From SAR202 cluster bacterium (lineage in GTDB: Bacteria; Chloroflexota; Dehalococcoidia; Lucifugimonadales; OSU-TB39): a stretch of DNA of 60,733 nucleotides. A program made the position numbers and the translations under genes. This document shows, one piece after another, positions 8,697-17,777 of this stretch (position 1 is its first letter; every line of letters starts with the position of its first letter). Location: NCBI GenBank assembly GCA_009392195.1, contig VFGY01000038.1, positions 1 to 60,733 of the forward strand, written 5' to 3'. The notes under the pieces are model-generated. The model saw only the letters and a list, made by a program, of their open reading frames with translations, made no database searches and was not told where the DNA came from.

Positions 8697-9782
8697 ATGA
8701 AACTAGGATATTTTACGATGCCTTTGCACCCACCTGGTTCAGAGTGGTCTAATACTTTACAAAAAGACTTGCAACAAATTTTGTTTTTAGATGAGCTTGG
8801 TTATGATGAAGCATGGATAGGAGAACATTTCACTGCTGAATGGGAAAATATTCCAGCACCAGATCAATTTATTGCGATGGCATTGGCACTTACCAATAAT
8901 ATAAAATTAGGTACCGGTGTAACCTGTATGCCAAATCACAATCCGTTTATGATAGCTCACAGGATTGCCCAGCTAGATAATTTAGCTAAAGGAAGATTCC
9001 AGTGGGGTATTGGTTCTGGAGGGTTTCCTGGAGACTTTACGGTTTTTGGGATAGACCCATCTAAAGGGGAACATCGAGAAATAACTAAGAAAGCCTTGGA
9101 CGTTATTTTGAAAATTTGGGAAGATCCAACTCCAGGCCAATATAAAATTGGTAATTGGCAATTTGAAATACCCGTCCCAAATGATAATTATGGTCTTAGG
9201 TTTCATTGCACTCCTTATCAAAAACCACATCCCCCAATAGCGGTTGCAGGGGTTTCTCAAAAATCGGATACGTTAACATTGGCAGGACAAAGGGGATATA
9301 TTCCAATGAGTATTAACATTGTGCCGTTTAATACTTTGGGGAGCCATTGGCAGGCGGTTGAAGAAGGTGCAAAATCGACAAATGTTTTAGCTGATAGAAA
9401 TAAATGGAGAATAGCACGGGATGTTTTTGTCGCGGAAACTGATGAAGAAGCTAGAAAATATGCGAAAGAAGGAGTGTTAAAACGAGATTATGAAAAATAT
9501 TTTTTTCAGAACATGAAACAGAATAAAGTTTTTGATTTGATTAAAAACAACCCTGATATGTCCGATAATGATGTCTCGATAGATTATTTGATCGACAATG
9601 TGTGGATTGTTGGTAGCGTAGAAACAGTTATTCGAAAAATAGAAAAACTGTTCCATTTGGTAGGTGGTTTTGGAGCCATGCTGATAATGGGACATGAATG
9701 GTTGCCTGAGGAAAAATGGAAATCATGCCTTGAATTGATGGCAAAAGAAGTAGTACCTGCGTTGCAAAAGAAAGGTATTTGA
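8697..9782 (+). CDS. LLM-class flavin-dependent monooxygenase (limonene-monooxygenase-like)
   Basis: Luciferase-like TIM-barrel oxidoreductase of 361 residues that should use FMNH2 or F420H2. It opens MKLGYFTMPLHPPGS and contains ELGYDEAWIGEHF and GRFQWGIGSGGFPGDF, closest in feel to limonene 1,2-monooxygenase/alkanesulfonate-type enzymes; the true substrate is unknown. A strong GAGGAGG (8684-8690) lies six bases before the ATG. An overlapping ATG at 8693 is out of frame. Expanded families of such enzymes are described for marine SAR202 and linked to oxidation of recalcitrant organic matter, and npdG at 17.8 kb hints that F420 is available. No partner reductase gene is adjacent. Confidence 0.87.
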   Translation: MKLGYFTMPLHPPGSEWSNTLQKDLQQILFLDELGYDEAWIGEHFTAEWENIPAPDQFIAMALALTNNIKLGTGVTCMPNHNPFMIAHRIAQLDNLAKGRFQWGIGSGGFPGDFTVFGIDPSKGEHREITKKALDVILKIWEDPTPGQYKIGNWQFEIPVPNDNYGLRFHCTPYQKPHPPIAVAGVSQKSDTLTLAGQRGYIPMSINIVPFNTLGSHWQAVEEGAKSTNVLADRNKWRIARDVFVAETDEEARKYAKEGVLKRDYEKYFFQNMKQNKVFDLIKNNPDMSDNDVSIDYLIDNVWIVGSVETVIRKIEKLFHLVGGFGAMLIMGHEWLPEEKWKSCLELMAKEVVPALQKKGI

Positions 9783-9834
9783 AACTTAAAATGATTGGCA
9801 ACTATAAGATTTAATATAGGGAAAATATATAAAT

Positions 9835-10902
9835 ATGTTGGAAAGAATCAAAAATATTCAAGGAAGATTTACTGAAATAGAATCATCTTTGTCTAGCCCA
9901 GAAATATCTAAACACCTCGATAAGATGGAGGCATTAGGAAGGGAGCATGCTTCATTGCGTCCAATAATCGATTTAGGGAAAAGATATGAGGTTACGCTTA
10001 ATGATTTGAATGATGCAGAGCATATGCTTAAAGAAGATGATCAAGAAGTTGTGGTTTTTGCAAAAGATCAAATTGCCGAATTAACTAAAACATTAGCGGA
10101 ATTGGAGTCAGACTTGACTTTAGCTCTTTTGCCAAAAGACCCAAATGATATGAAAAATGTGGTCATTGAAATTAGGGCAGGAACTGGTGGTGATGAAGCT
10201 GGTTTGTTTGCAGCAGATTTATACAGAATGTACTTTAGGTATGCGCAATTAAAGGGATGGAAGATTGATATATTGAGCAGCAACCAAACTGGCATCGGTA
10301 GTATAAAAGAAATAGTATTTTTGATAAAAGGCGAAAATGTGTATTCTTCACTCAAGCATGAAGGAGGAACTCATAGAGTGCAGCGAGTGCCATTAACGGA
10401 ATCTAGTGGAAGAATACATACATCTGCAGCTACTGTTGCTGTAATGCCAGAGGCGGAAGAAGTTGAAGTAGATATAAAAACAGAAGATATTAAAATTGAC
10501 ATTTTTCATTCTAGCGGTCATGGAGGTCAAAATGTCCAAAAAGTTGCTACTGCAGTAAGACTTACTCATAAAGCTTCTGGAATCGTGGTTGTTTGTTCTG
10601 ATGAAAGGTCGCAGTTTCAAAACAAGGAAAAGGCGATGGTTGTTTTGCGTGCTAGAATCTTGGCAATTGAAACGAAAAAAAATGAAGATGAAATCGCATC
10701 CAACAGAAAATCTCAAGTAGGTTCCGGTGATCGCTCTGGTAAAGTAAGGACATACAACTTTCCTCAGAACCGAGTAACAGATCATAGGATCAATTTAACA
10801 TTGCACGGCTTAGATCAAATTTTAGATGGAGAAATAGATGATTTTGTTGTAGGACTGCAAGATGAAGAGAGAAATATTAAGTTAAACAATCTAGAAAAAT
10901 GA
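9835..10902 (+). CDS. prfA: Peptide chain release factor 1
   Basis: Terminates translation at UAA and UAG. The 355-residue protein has the RF1 N-terminal helical domain, the stop-codon-reading PxT motif as PLT (186-188) within RVQRVPLTESSGRIHTSA, and the GGQ loop (Gly230-Gly231-Gln232) in SSGHGGQNVQKV. PxT rather than SPF separates it from RF2, and no programmed frameshift is present. The NVQKV stretch after GGQ replaces the NVNTT common elsewhere. prmC, which methylates the GGQ glutamine, starts inside its stop codon (ATGA overlap), the standard prfA-prmC pairing. Confidence 0.96.
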   Translation: MLERIKNIQGRFTEIESSLSSPEISKHLDKMEALGREHASLRPIIDLGKRYEVTLNDLNDAEHMLKEDDQEVVVFAKDQIAELTKTLAELESDLTLALLPKDPNDMKNVVIEIRAGTGGDEAGLFAADLYRMYFRYAQLKGWKIDILSSNQTGIGSIKEIVFLIKGENVYSSLKHEGGTHRVQRVPLTESSGRIHTSAATVAVMPEAEEVEVDIKTEDIKIDIFHSSGHGGQNVQKVATAVRLTHKASGIVVVCSDERSQFQNKEKAMVVLRARILAIETKKNEDEIASNRKSQVGSGDRSGKVRTYNFPQNRVTDHRINLTLHGLDQILDGEIDDFVVGLQDEERNIKLNNLEK

Positions 10903-11750
10903 GATTAGACCAACTTACGGTAAAGATAAGTACCCAGCTGTTACAGGCGGGTATAACAGAGAATGATCTTGAATCGCAATTGTTGATTCGTAAAGCTTTG
11001 AACATTAGTAAAGAGTCCTATTTTGCAGATTTGCAAACCGATATAAGTCAAGTTGAAATAAAGAATATTAATCGATTAGTTGAAAGAAGAATTAATCGGG
11101 AGCCATTACCATATATTTGTAATCACCGTGAGTTTTATGGCCTAGATCTATATGTGGATCGTAGGGTGCTGATACCGCGACAAGAAACTGAAATTATGGT
11201 AGATAAAGCAATAGGGTTTTTGAAGTCTACGCCATACAAAAACCAAAAAATTAAAATACTTGATTTATGTACCGGAAGCGGAGCGATAGCAATAACTTTA
11301 GCTAAATTATTTCCTGAATCTATAATATATGCGACAGACATTAGTAGTGATGCATTACAAGTAGCTAAAATCAATTGTTTCGCTCACAATGTTAGTCGTG
11401 ACGTGAATTTGATATGTTTGGATGGATTGTCTGGATTTGTTGGAGAAGTGGATTTAATTTTAGCAAATCCACCTTATTTATCTAAAAAAGAAATAGGTGA
11501 AGTTCAACCAGAGCTATTGTTTGAACCCGATCTAGCATTATACGGAGGCTTGGAAGGTTGGGAAAAAACTGTCCAATTAATTAATTCGGTTTGTGAAATA
11601 TTAAATGGTGGAGGCAAGGCGTTTTTTGAAACTTCCCCGGAACGCATCGATTCAATAACGAGTAAAATCTCTAACAATAAGAATATAGATACTCTTGAAT
11701 ATCACTTGGATGGTTTAGGCAATAATAGGCTTATAGAAATTTCGGTTTAA
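10899..11750 (+). CDS. prmC: Peptide chain release factor N5-glutamine methyltransferase
   Basis: Methylates the GGQ glutamine of release factors using S-adenosylmethionine. The 283-residue protein has an N-terminal helical domain, the SAM-binding motif ILDLCTGSGAIAITLAK, and the glutamine-binding NPPY at residues 190-193 (ILANPPYLSKKEI). Its ATG overlaps the prfA stop as ATGA, implying translational coupling. Length and motifs are normal. The following gene, guaB3, is convergent. Confidence 0.95.
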   Translation: MRLDQLTVKISTQLLQAGITENDLESQLLIRKALNISKESYFADLQTDISQVEIKNINRLVERRINREPLPYICNHREFYGLDLYVDRRVLIPRQETEIMVDKAIGFLKSTPYKNQKIKILDLCTGSGAIAITLAKLFPESIIYATDISSDALQVAKINCFAHNVSRDVNLICLDGLSGFVGEVDLILANPPYLSKKEIGEVQPELLFEPDLALYGGLEGWEKTVQLINSVCEILNGGGKAFFETSPERIDSITSKISNNKNIDTLEYHLDGLGNNRLIEISV

Positions 11751-11784
11751 AGCACTAGAAAACGGTTATATGCAAATATTTTAC

Positions 11785-12933
11785 CTAAGGGGCGCCGTGC
11801 CCGCTGTGCTGTAAATGTTTGCCTTCAGTCTTGATAGACGGTGCAAGAACAAGATTGGTTCTATGCATGTCTTGGATGGTATAGGCGCCTACCATTCCCA
11901 TACAAGCCTTTAATGCTCCAACTAAATTCATTGTTCCGTTTGTTATAGAGCTAGGACCAAAAAGTATTTGTTCAAGCGAACCTTTTACCCCAACATCTAT
12001 TCTGGTACCTCTAGGTAAAGCAGGATGAGGAGATGCCATGCCCCAATTATATCCTCCTCCTGGAGCTTCGTTTGATTGGGCGAAAGGTGTTCCAATCATA
12101 ACCGCATCGGCTCCAGATGCAATTGCTTTACACAAGTCCCCGCCGTTCCTAATCCCACCATCGGTTATGATTGGAACGTATTTGCCAGTTCTTTTGTGAT
12201 ATTCATTGCGAGCAGATGAACAATCCAGTGTAGCAGTAACTTGAGGTACTCCAACTCCGGTAACCTCTCTTGTAGTGCAGGCTGCTCCAGGGCCGACCCC
12301 AACCAATATTCCGTCTATGCCGGTTTCCATCAACTCAAGTGTGGTTTCATATGAAACACAATTACCTACTATAACGGGTACATTTATCGTTTTTAAAAAC
12401 TCATTGAAAACAAGACCTTTAATACTTTTAGATTCATGACGTGCGGTCGTTACAGTCGACTGGACGCAAAGTATATCAGCGCCTGCTTCAATAGCTAATG
12501 GAGATAAGCGCTTTGTGTTAGCGGGGGTAACAGATACGGCACAAGTTATACCCTTATTTTTGATTTCAGATATCCTATCTCCAATTAAATTGTTGTTAAT
12601 TGGATGAGAGTAAATATCTTGGAATACAGGAATTACATCTTCGGGTCTAGAGGTGATTATTTTATCGATTGCTTCTTGTGGATTAGGATATCGAGACATT
12701 ACTCCTTCGAGGTTTAAAACTGCAAGGCCTCCTAAATCACCCAATTTCATTGCAAAAGAAGTTGATACTATAGCGTCCATGGCGGAGGCTATAATCGGTA
12801 TTTCAAATTTATGTTCTCCAATTACTAAAGTAGTTTGGGTTTGGTCTGGATTAATCGTAAAAGAACCAGGTGCTATAGAGATGTCGTCAAATCCATATGC
12901 TGGACTTAATCTGTTATGTTTGTTTTCAATCAT
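11785..12933 (-). CDS. guaB3: GuaB3-family IMP dehydrogenase-related protein
   Basis: Member of the IMP dehydrogenase/GMP reductase barrel family without CBS domains: 382 residues against about 490 for GuaB. The N-terminus (AYGFDDISIAPGS) is typical of GuaB3, and the catalytic loop GVGPGAACTTREV places the nucleophile at Cys219. The phosphate-binding ITDGGIRNGGDLCKAI is present. Cyanobacterial GuaB3 has been reported to be an active IMP dehydrogenase. It may thus serve the XMP step of GMP synthesis, but GMP reductase activity cannot be excluded from sequence. AGGGG lies about seven bases before the ATG. It stands alone. Confidence 0.85.
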   Translation of the reverse strand: MIENKHNRLSPAYGFDDISIAPGSFTINPDQTQTTLVIGEHKFEIPIIASAMDAIVSTSFAMKLGDLGGLAVLNLEGVMSRYPNPQEAIDKIITSRPEDVIPVFQDIYSHPINNNLIGDRISEIKNKGITCAVSVTPANTKRLSPLAIEAGADILCVQSTVTTARHESKSIKGLVFNEFLKTINVPVIVGNCVSYETTLELMETGIDGILVGVGPGAACTTREVTGVGVPQVTATLDCSSARNEYHKRTGKYVPIITDGGIRNGGDLCKAIASGADAVMIGTPFAQSNEAPGGGYNWGMASPHPALPRGTRIDVGVKGSLEQILFGPSSITNGTMNLVGALKACMGMVGAYTIQDMHRTNLVLAPSIKTEGKHLQHSGHGAP

Positions 12934-13114
12934 TAATACCCCTAAGGGATTCGGGATGGGCGGAATTATAGAAGAATTTTATATGTTCAGTCAACAATTA
13001 TTAACATCAACCTAGGTTATCAAACCAACCTTTATAAAATAGATAGATTATTGAGACTTAATAAAGGATAATTTATTTGCTTAAATTTGTGTATATGCCC
13101 TTAGGTTTTATTAA

Positions 13115-14245
13115 TTGAACGATTTAAAAAACAATATCAAAATGATTGGTAAGAAACTAGGATTTGACGAAGTTGGCATTGCAGGTATAGACAAGTTCAA
13201 GACCGACCATTTATCTGCTAAGCATCGAGTGAGAGACGGCTTAATGGCGGGTTTATCTTGGTATACTGAAGATAGGGCTGCGCTTGCAAACACGCCAGAA
13301 GAATTGTTGCCTGGTTGTAAATCGATTATTTCAGTAGCTATAAGTTATTATAAAGAAGTTGAAAAATACGACGATGGTAAGTTAAGAGGCAAGGTTGCTA
13401 GATATGCATGGGGTCTGGATTATCATCAAGTAATCAAAAAAAGATTAAAGTTATTTGTAGAGGAAATTGAAAATCTTATTGGTAGAGAATTTCGATGGCG
13501 TATATTCGTAGACGATGGGGCTATGAATGATCGCGCGGCAGCGGAAAGATCTGGGATTGGTTGGTTCGGCAAAAACTCAAATATTCTGACTGTTTCTCAT
13601 GGGTCTTGGGTGTTTCTGGGGCAAATAATAACGGATTTAGCTATTACTCCAGATAGCCCAAACTTAAAAACTTGCGGTGATTGCCAATTGTGCATTGCAA
13701 AATGCCCAACGGGAGCAATAGAAGCGCCTTATACAATCAATAATGATTTATGCATATCATTTTTAACTATTGAATTGAAAGGAATGATTCCACGAAACCT
13801 AAGGCCATTAGTTGGAGATTGGGTTTTTGGTTGTGATATTTGTCAGGATGTATGTCCAGTTAACAAAGAGGTGTTGAAGTCGGAAGAGAAATATTTTAAT
13901 AAGAGACACGATTTTGATGCTATTGACCTTTTGCCATTACTTTCTTTAGAGGAGGAAGAATTTAGAGTCAAATTTAAAAATAGTCCTATCAAAAGGGCTA
14001 AATTAGAAGGTTTAAAAAGAAACGTTTGTGTAGCATTGGGTAATTTGGGGGATAAGCGGGCTATAATTCCATTGTTAGAAGCAGTTACAGACAAAAGTTT
14101 TATAATTAGATCTCATGCTGTATGGGCTTTAGGATCGATAGGTATAGATAATGTTACAAGAATTCAGTTGCGAAGAGCTTTGGATTTGGAAGAGCATCCA
14201 GAAGTAATAAATGAACTAAAGGATGTTTTGGGCCAATCATCTTGA
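13115..14245 (+). CDS. queG: Epoxyqueuosine reductase
   Basis: Reduces epoxyqueuosine to queuosine in tRNA using cobalamin and two [4Fe-4S] clusters. The 376-residue protein has the DUF1730 domain (GLSWYTEDRAALANTPEELLPG), the FVDDGAMNDRAAAERSGIGWFG segment, and ferredoxin-like cysteines C187-C190-C193-C197 and C240-C243-C247, with Cys213 between them. C-terminal HEAT-like repeats occupy about 290-370. The start is a TTG at 13115 with AGG about nine bases upstream; the next in-frame ATG (13142) lacks a ribosome-binding site. No other queuosine gene is adjacent. Confidence 0.93.
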   Translation: MNDLKNNIKMIGKKLGFDEVGIAGIDKFKTDHLSAKHRVRDGLMAGLSWYTEDRAALANTPEELLPGCKSIISVAISYYKEVEKYDDGKLRGKVARYAWGLDYHQVIKKRLKLFVEEIENLIGREFRWRIFVDDGAMNDRAAAERSGIGWFGKNSNILTVSHGSWVFLGQIITDLAITPDSPNLKTCGDCQLCIAKCPTGAIEAPYTINNDLCISFLTIELKGMIPRNLRPLVGDWVFGCDICQDVCPVNKEVLKSEEKYFNKRHDFDAIDLLPLLSLEEEEFRVKFKNSPIKRAKLEGLKRNVCVALGNLGDKRAIIPLLEAVTDKSFIIRSHAVWALGSIGIDNVTRIQLRRALDLEEHPEVINELKDVLGQSS

Positions 14246-14291
14246 ATTTTTTTGTGGCAATGAGTCAATTCGATAAACTAAGTATAATTTG

Positions 14292-14319
14292 TTGCAAATT
14301 GAACTAATTATTATACAAT
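14292..14319 (+). promoter_or_regulatory. Likely promoter of the 2-hydroxyacid dehydrogenase gene
   Basis: TTGCAA (14292-14297) and TACAAT (14314-14319) are separated by 16 bases and lie about 55 bases before the start at 14375. No competing better match is seen in this gap. Confidence 0.45.
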
Positions 14320-14374
14320 CCGTATTTAAAACTATATGGCGGTTTAAATATCGCTCGGTAACTAGGAGGCCAAC

Positions 14375-15340
14375 ATGAAAGTTTTATGGACCCAAACACC
14401 GGGATCTGAAGAAATACCATTTTTTGAAGAATTGCAGTCATTATATCCAGATATAGAGTTTAAACTTGCTGAGACTATTCAACAAGAATTAGAACTCGTA
14501 CCTGATGCAGAAATATATTACGGTTGGCCGTCTGATGAGGTTTTCAATAAAGCTGGTAATTTAAAATGGATACATTGTCCAGGTACTGGTATTGACAGGA
14601 TTACGGAGGCAGTTTCTGGATTAGCTTCTTCAGATGTGGTGCTTACTAACTGTCGAGGTCCTCATGCAAATCCTATGGCTGACCATGTTCTTGGAATGAT
14701 GCTTACAATAACACATAGATTGAATGAACAATGGGATGATCAAAAAGCACATCGTTGGGACACATATAAATATGCCGATTCATTTTTAGAACTTACTGGC
14801 AAATCAATGGGCATATTAGCTTTGGGGGATATAGGTAAAGCAGTTGCAAGAAGAGCGCATGGATTTGGCATGCAGGTTTATGCAGTTGATATTGGACAAG
14901 TTGAAAAAATACCTGAAGTTAAAGAAGTATGGGGCATGGATGAGTTGGATTATCTCATTTCTGAAGTGGACTGGTTTGTAGTAACTGCCCCCATGACTAA
15001 AGAAACAAGCAATCTTATTGATAAAAGGAGAATCGGGTTATTAAAGAAAGATGCACGTATTGTAGTTATTTCAAGAGGAGGAATTGTGGATGAAGAAGCT
15101 TTAGCCGACGCATTATTGAATAATTCGATTGCAGGAGCAGCGATAGATGCTTTTGCTAAAGAACCTATAGACGATGACAGCCCATTTTGGGACATGGATA
15201 ACTGCATAATTTCTGCCCATGCTTCGGCATATAGTAAAGAAATGGCAAAAGGTAGGCTTGATATATTTAAAGAAAACCTGCGTAGGTATTTGAACAAAGA
15301 GGATTTTTTGTACGTCTGTGATAAACGTGCTGGTTTTTGA
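14375..15340 (+). CDS. D-isomer-specific 2-hydroxyacid dehydrogenase
   Basis: NAD(P)-dependent reductase/dehydrogenase of 2-keto and D-2-hydroxy acids, 321 residues. The Rossmann motif GILALGDIGKAVARRAHGFG lies in the middle, followed by VVTAPMTKETSNLID, the substrate-binding Arg in ISRGGIVDEEAL, Glu in the AFAKEPI segment, and the catalytic His in CIISAHASAYS. The substrate could be glyoxylate, hydroxypyruvate or a sugar-derived acid. AGGAGG lies six bases before the ATG. It stands alone and is convergent with the deacetylase gene, 10 bp away. Confidence 0.88.
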   Translation: MKVLWTQTPGSEEIPFFEELQSLYPDIEFKLAETIQQELELVPDAEIYYGWPSDEVFNKAGNLKWIHCPGTGIDRITEAVSGLASSDVVLTNCRGPHANPMADHVLGMMLTITHRLNEQWDDQKAHRWDTYKYADSFLELTGKSMGILALGDIGKAVARRAHGFGMQVYAVDIGQVEKIPEVKEVWGMDELDYLISEVDWFVVTAPMTKETSNLIDKRRIGLLKKDARIVVISRGGIVDEEALADALLNNSIAGAAIDAFAKEPIDDDSPFWDMDNCIISAHASAYSKEMAKGRLDIFKENLRRYLNKEDFLYVCDKRAGF

Positions 15341-15350
15341 GAGATGAGAT

Positions 15351-16490
15351 TCAACGAGGCTTTTTTAGTATGGGCAGGATTAATTTTTCTATCTCCTTAA
15401 GACTTTGTTTTGCAGCTTCATCAATTGATTTACGCACAAAAGATGATAGTTTTGGTTGTTGTTTATCACTAATGGTAGATACAGAATATTTTGATTTATA
15501 AGAATCAGGGATTTGGTCCTGTAAACAATGATTTGCTAATATAGCAAAAGCGCTAGCCCAGCCACGCGATACTGCTTGCAAGCTATACCCGCCCCCACCG
15601 AGAGCCAATATAGGAAATCCGAGATTTTTGATTGTTTTAACTATTGTAGAATACCCTTGGGTTGTCAAAGATAAATGAGTCAGTGGGTCAGAGTAGTGAG
15701 TATCTATGCCTAGTTGGGCGACAATCACGTCAGGATTGAAAAGGTGAATCAATCTTGGAACTATATTTTTGAAAACTTCAATATAAATTTCGTCGGTGGT
15801 GTAGGGTAGCAGTGGTATATTTACCGAATACCCTTTACCTTTACCTTTACCTATTTCGCTTGTGTAGCCAGTACCGGGAAAGATATATTTTCCAGATTCA
15901 TGAATTGAGATTGTTAAAACTTGATCTGTTTCATAAAATGCATGCTGAACACCGTCGCCATGGTGGCAATCGATGTCTATATATGCGGGTTTAAGGCCAA
16001 AACCTAATAATTTATTTATTGCAATAACTGGGTCGTTAAATATGCAAAATCCAGAGGCATTATTTGGCATGGCATGGTGGAGCCCTCCTGCTATATTGAA
16101 TACAGTATTATGTTTGCCCAAATATAATTGCTCAGCAGCAAATATTGAGGACCCGGCGATTAAATTTGCCAAGGAATACATATTTGGAAAAATGGGGTTA
16201 TCTCCGTAGCCGATATTGAACTCATTAGGGTTTGTGAGGTTTGGCTTAGTAGGTGGACTTTTGATGGCATTTATATATCGAGGAGTATGAAAAGTAAGAA
16301 GGTCTCTTTCTGTAGCCATCTTAGGCTTTGCGATTGTAATTCCTTTTGCATCAAAAACATCGTATGATTGCAATAATTCAGCAACATAGGATAATCGAAT
16401 AGGTCGCATGGGGTGATTAGGTGCTATTTCATATGATGATAGTAGTTTGTCATATATCAATATTGAATTTACATCTATGTTGGTATTCAA
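15351..16490 (-). CDS. Histone-deacetylase-superfamily amidohydrolase (AcuC-like)
   Basis: Zinc-dependent deacetylase fold of 379 residues. Visible are HHAMPNNASGFCIFNDPVIA, the metal-binding DIDCHHGDGVQHAFY and ALGGGGYSLQAVSRGWA. It resembles the AcuC/acetylpolyamine branch; a protein-lysine or small-molecule deacetylase are both possible. The apparent start is a TTG at 16490 with no convincing ribosome-binding site, so the N-terminus is uncertain, although the NHPMRPIRL segment expected near the start is at about residues 19-27. Its neighbours give no clear pathway. Confidence 0.85.
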   Translation of the reverse strand: MNTNIDVNSILIYDKLLSSYEIAPNHPMRPIRLSYVAELLQSYDVFDAKGITIAKPKMATERDLLTFHTPRYINAIKSPPTKPNLTNPNEFNIGYGDNPIFPNMYSLANLIAGSSIFAAEQLYLGKHNTVFNIAGGLHHAMPNNASGFCIFNDPVIAINKLLGFGLKPAYIDIDCHHGDGVQHAFYETDQVLTISIHESGKYIFPGTGYTSEIGKGKGKGYSVNIPLLPYTTDEIYIEVFKNIVPRLIHLFNPDVIVAQLGIDTHYSDPLTHLSLTTQGYSTIVKTIKNLGFPILALGGGGYSLQAVSRGWASAFAILANHCLQDQIPDSYKSKYSVSTISDKQQPKLSSFVRKSIDEAAKQSLKEIEKLILPILKKPR

Positions 16491-16550
16491 TTTATTATTC
16501 TTAGCATTGAGAAAAATGGAAATACATTAAAATCGATCGGGTTTTTCATT

Positions 16551-17771
16551 TCAACCTGTTGAATTAGAATTTGATTTTCTTTTGTGAAACAATATAGTTG
16601 CAGAGATAACCATAAAAATAAATATGGATATAGTAAAGATATACTTAAGATACATTGGTTTTTGAGGTGAATATTTCGAGTTGGTTTCCCACAAATAATT
16701 TAACTGTTCGACGCCGAACCCATAAGATTTCAACATAGCTTTATCAATTTTTTGACCGGTCGATAACTCACCAAGAAGGCGGTTCATTTTTTCTTCTCCA
16801 TAGGATTCTATTAAATAAGCAACAACTTTTTCAGACTGGGAGTAAAATTTATGAACATCATTTGGTTTACCAGGAACGTTATGCATGTTTTGTAGTTTAA
16901 ACCAATTACCATTAGTATAATTGTCGATGGCAATTTTTTTGTCAGCTGCATAATAGTTGGCTAAACCTTCATTAAGCCAAGCAGGTACCAGTGGTTTGTA
17001 GGTTCCCACTTTTTGGTCTAAATAAATATGAATTAATTCATGAGTCAATAATTCTGTTTTAGGAATATTAACGACTGCAGTTTGGTATTCTGGGAATGCA
17101 AATCCTGAATACAAATGAGTTGAAGATGCTTTATTTGATATTGGAGGCATGCTTTCTATGTCATTATTGATTACAGCTACGTTTATCTTCGGGTGGGCTG
17201 CAAAATCAAATATTTTCTTCGATTTGTTTAGCAGGATGTTGGTTTGCGAAACAATACTTGTGATTACAGTTTTATTTATGTTATGCCAGTAAATATTAAA
17301 ATTTTCAGACTCTAGGCTTTTCCATTTTAAGTCAGGGTTAAGGTAGGGGAATATTTGTTTTTTTGTCTCAATGGTATTTCCTTGAGAATCGGTGATTAAA
17401 CAATACCAATTTACAATCAGCCCAGGTGGTAGATATTTGGCATTATTAGTATCAATTTTATGATGAATTTTAACTCTTTTATTCGGGGTAAAAGAGGGCT
17501 TTCCATAAATAAGAGTGTTTTGGCCATTAAAACTATAGTAAAAAACGATATCAGTTATTTTATATTCGGATGTCGCTTCTAATTTCAAATCAATATGATG
17601 GGGGAAATCGATTTTGTGACTAACTTCATAAATTATTGGAACATTTCCTTGGCTATGAGTTTCTGGCATTGGTATATCTAAAATTATTGTTCCAGAAACT
17701 GAAATAGATAGTAATAAACTTGTAACCCATGGTGCTATTTTTGACACAAAATTTGTGTAGATAAATAACAT
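16551..17771 (-). CDS. Peptidase MA-like membrane-anchored zinc metallopeptidase
   Basis: A 406-residue protein with an N-terminal hydrophobic signal or anchor (about 10-32), a long beta-rich extracytoplasmic region, a gluzincin-type active site, and a C-terminal transmembrane helix (about 373-397) followed by a Lys/Arg tail. The active site reads HELIH at 244-248 with the third ligand Glu268 in WLNEGLANYYA, typical of the peptidase MA family common in Chloroflexota. It probably faces outside the cytoplasm with both ends near the membrane. The substrate is unknown. The gene follows npdG by 6 bp, so the two are probably cotranscribed, though no functional link is evident. Confidence 0.82.
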   Translation of the reverse strand: MLFIYTNFVSKIAPWVTSLLLSISVSGTIILDIPMPETHSQGNVPIIYEVSHKIDFPHHIDLKLEATSEYKITDIVFYYSFNGQNTLIYGKPSFTPNKRVKIHHKIDTNNAKYLPPGLIVNWYCLITDSQGNTIETKKQIFPYLNPDLKWKSLESENFNIYWHNINKTVITSIVSQTNILLNKSKKIFDFAAHPKINVAVINNDIESMPPISNKASSTHLYSGFAFPEYQTAVVNIPKTELLTHELIHIYLDQKVGTYKPLVPAWLNEGLANYYAADKKIAIDNYTNGNWFKLQNMHNVPGKPNDVHKFYSQSEKVVAYLIESYGEEKMNRLLGELSTGQKIDKAMLKSYGFGVEQLNYLWETNSKYSPQKPMYLKYIFTISIFIFMVISATILFHKRKSNSNSTG

Positions 17772-17777
17772 GTTTTT

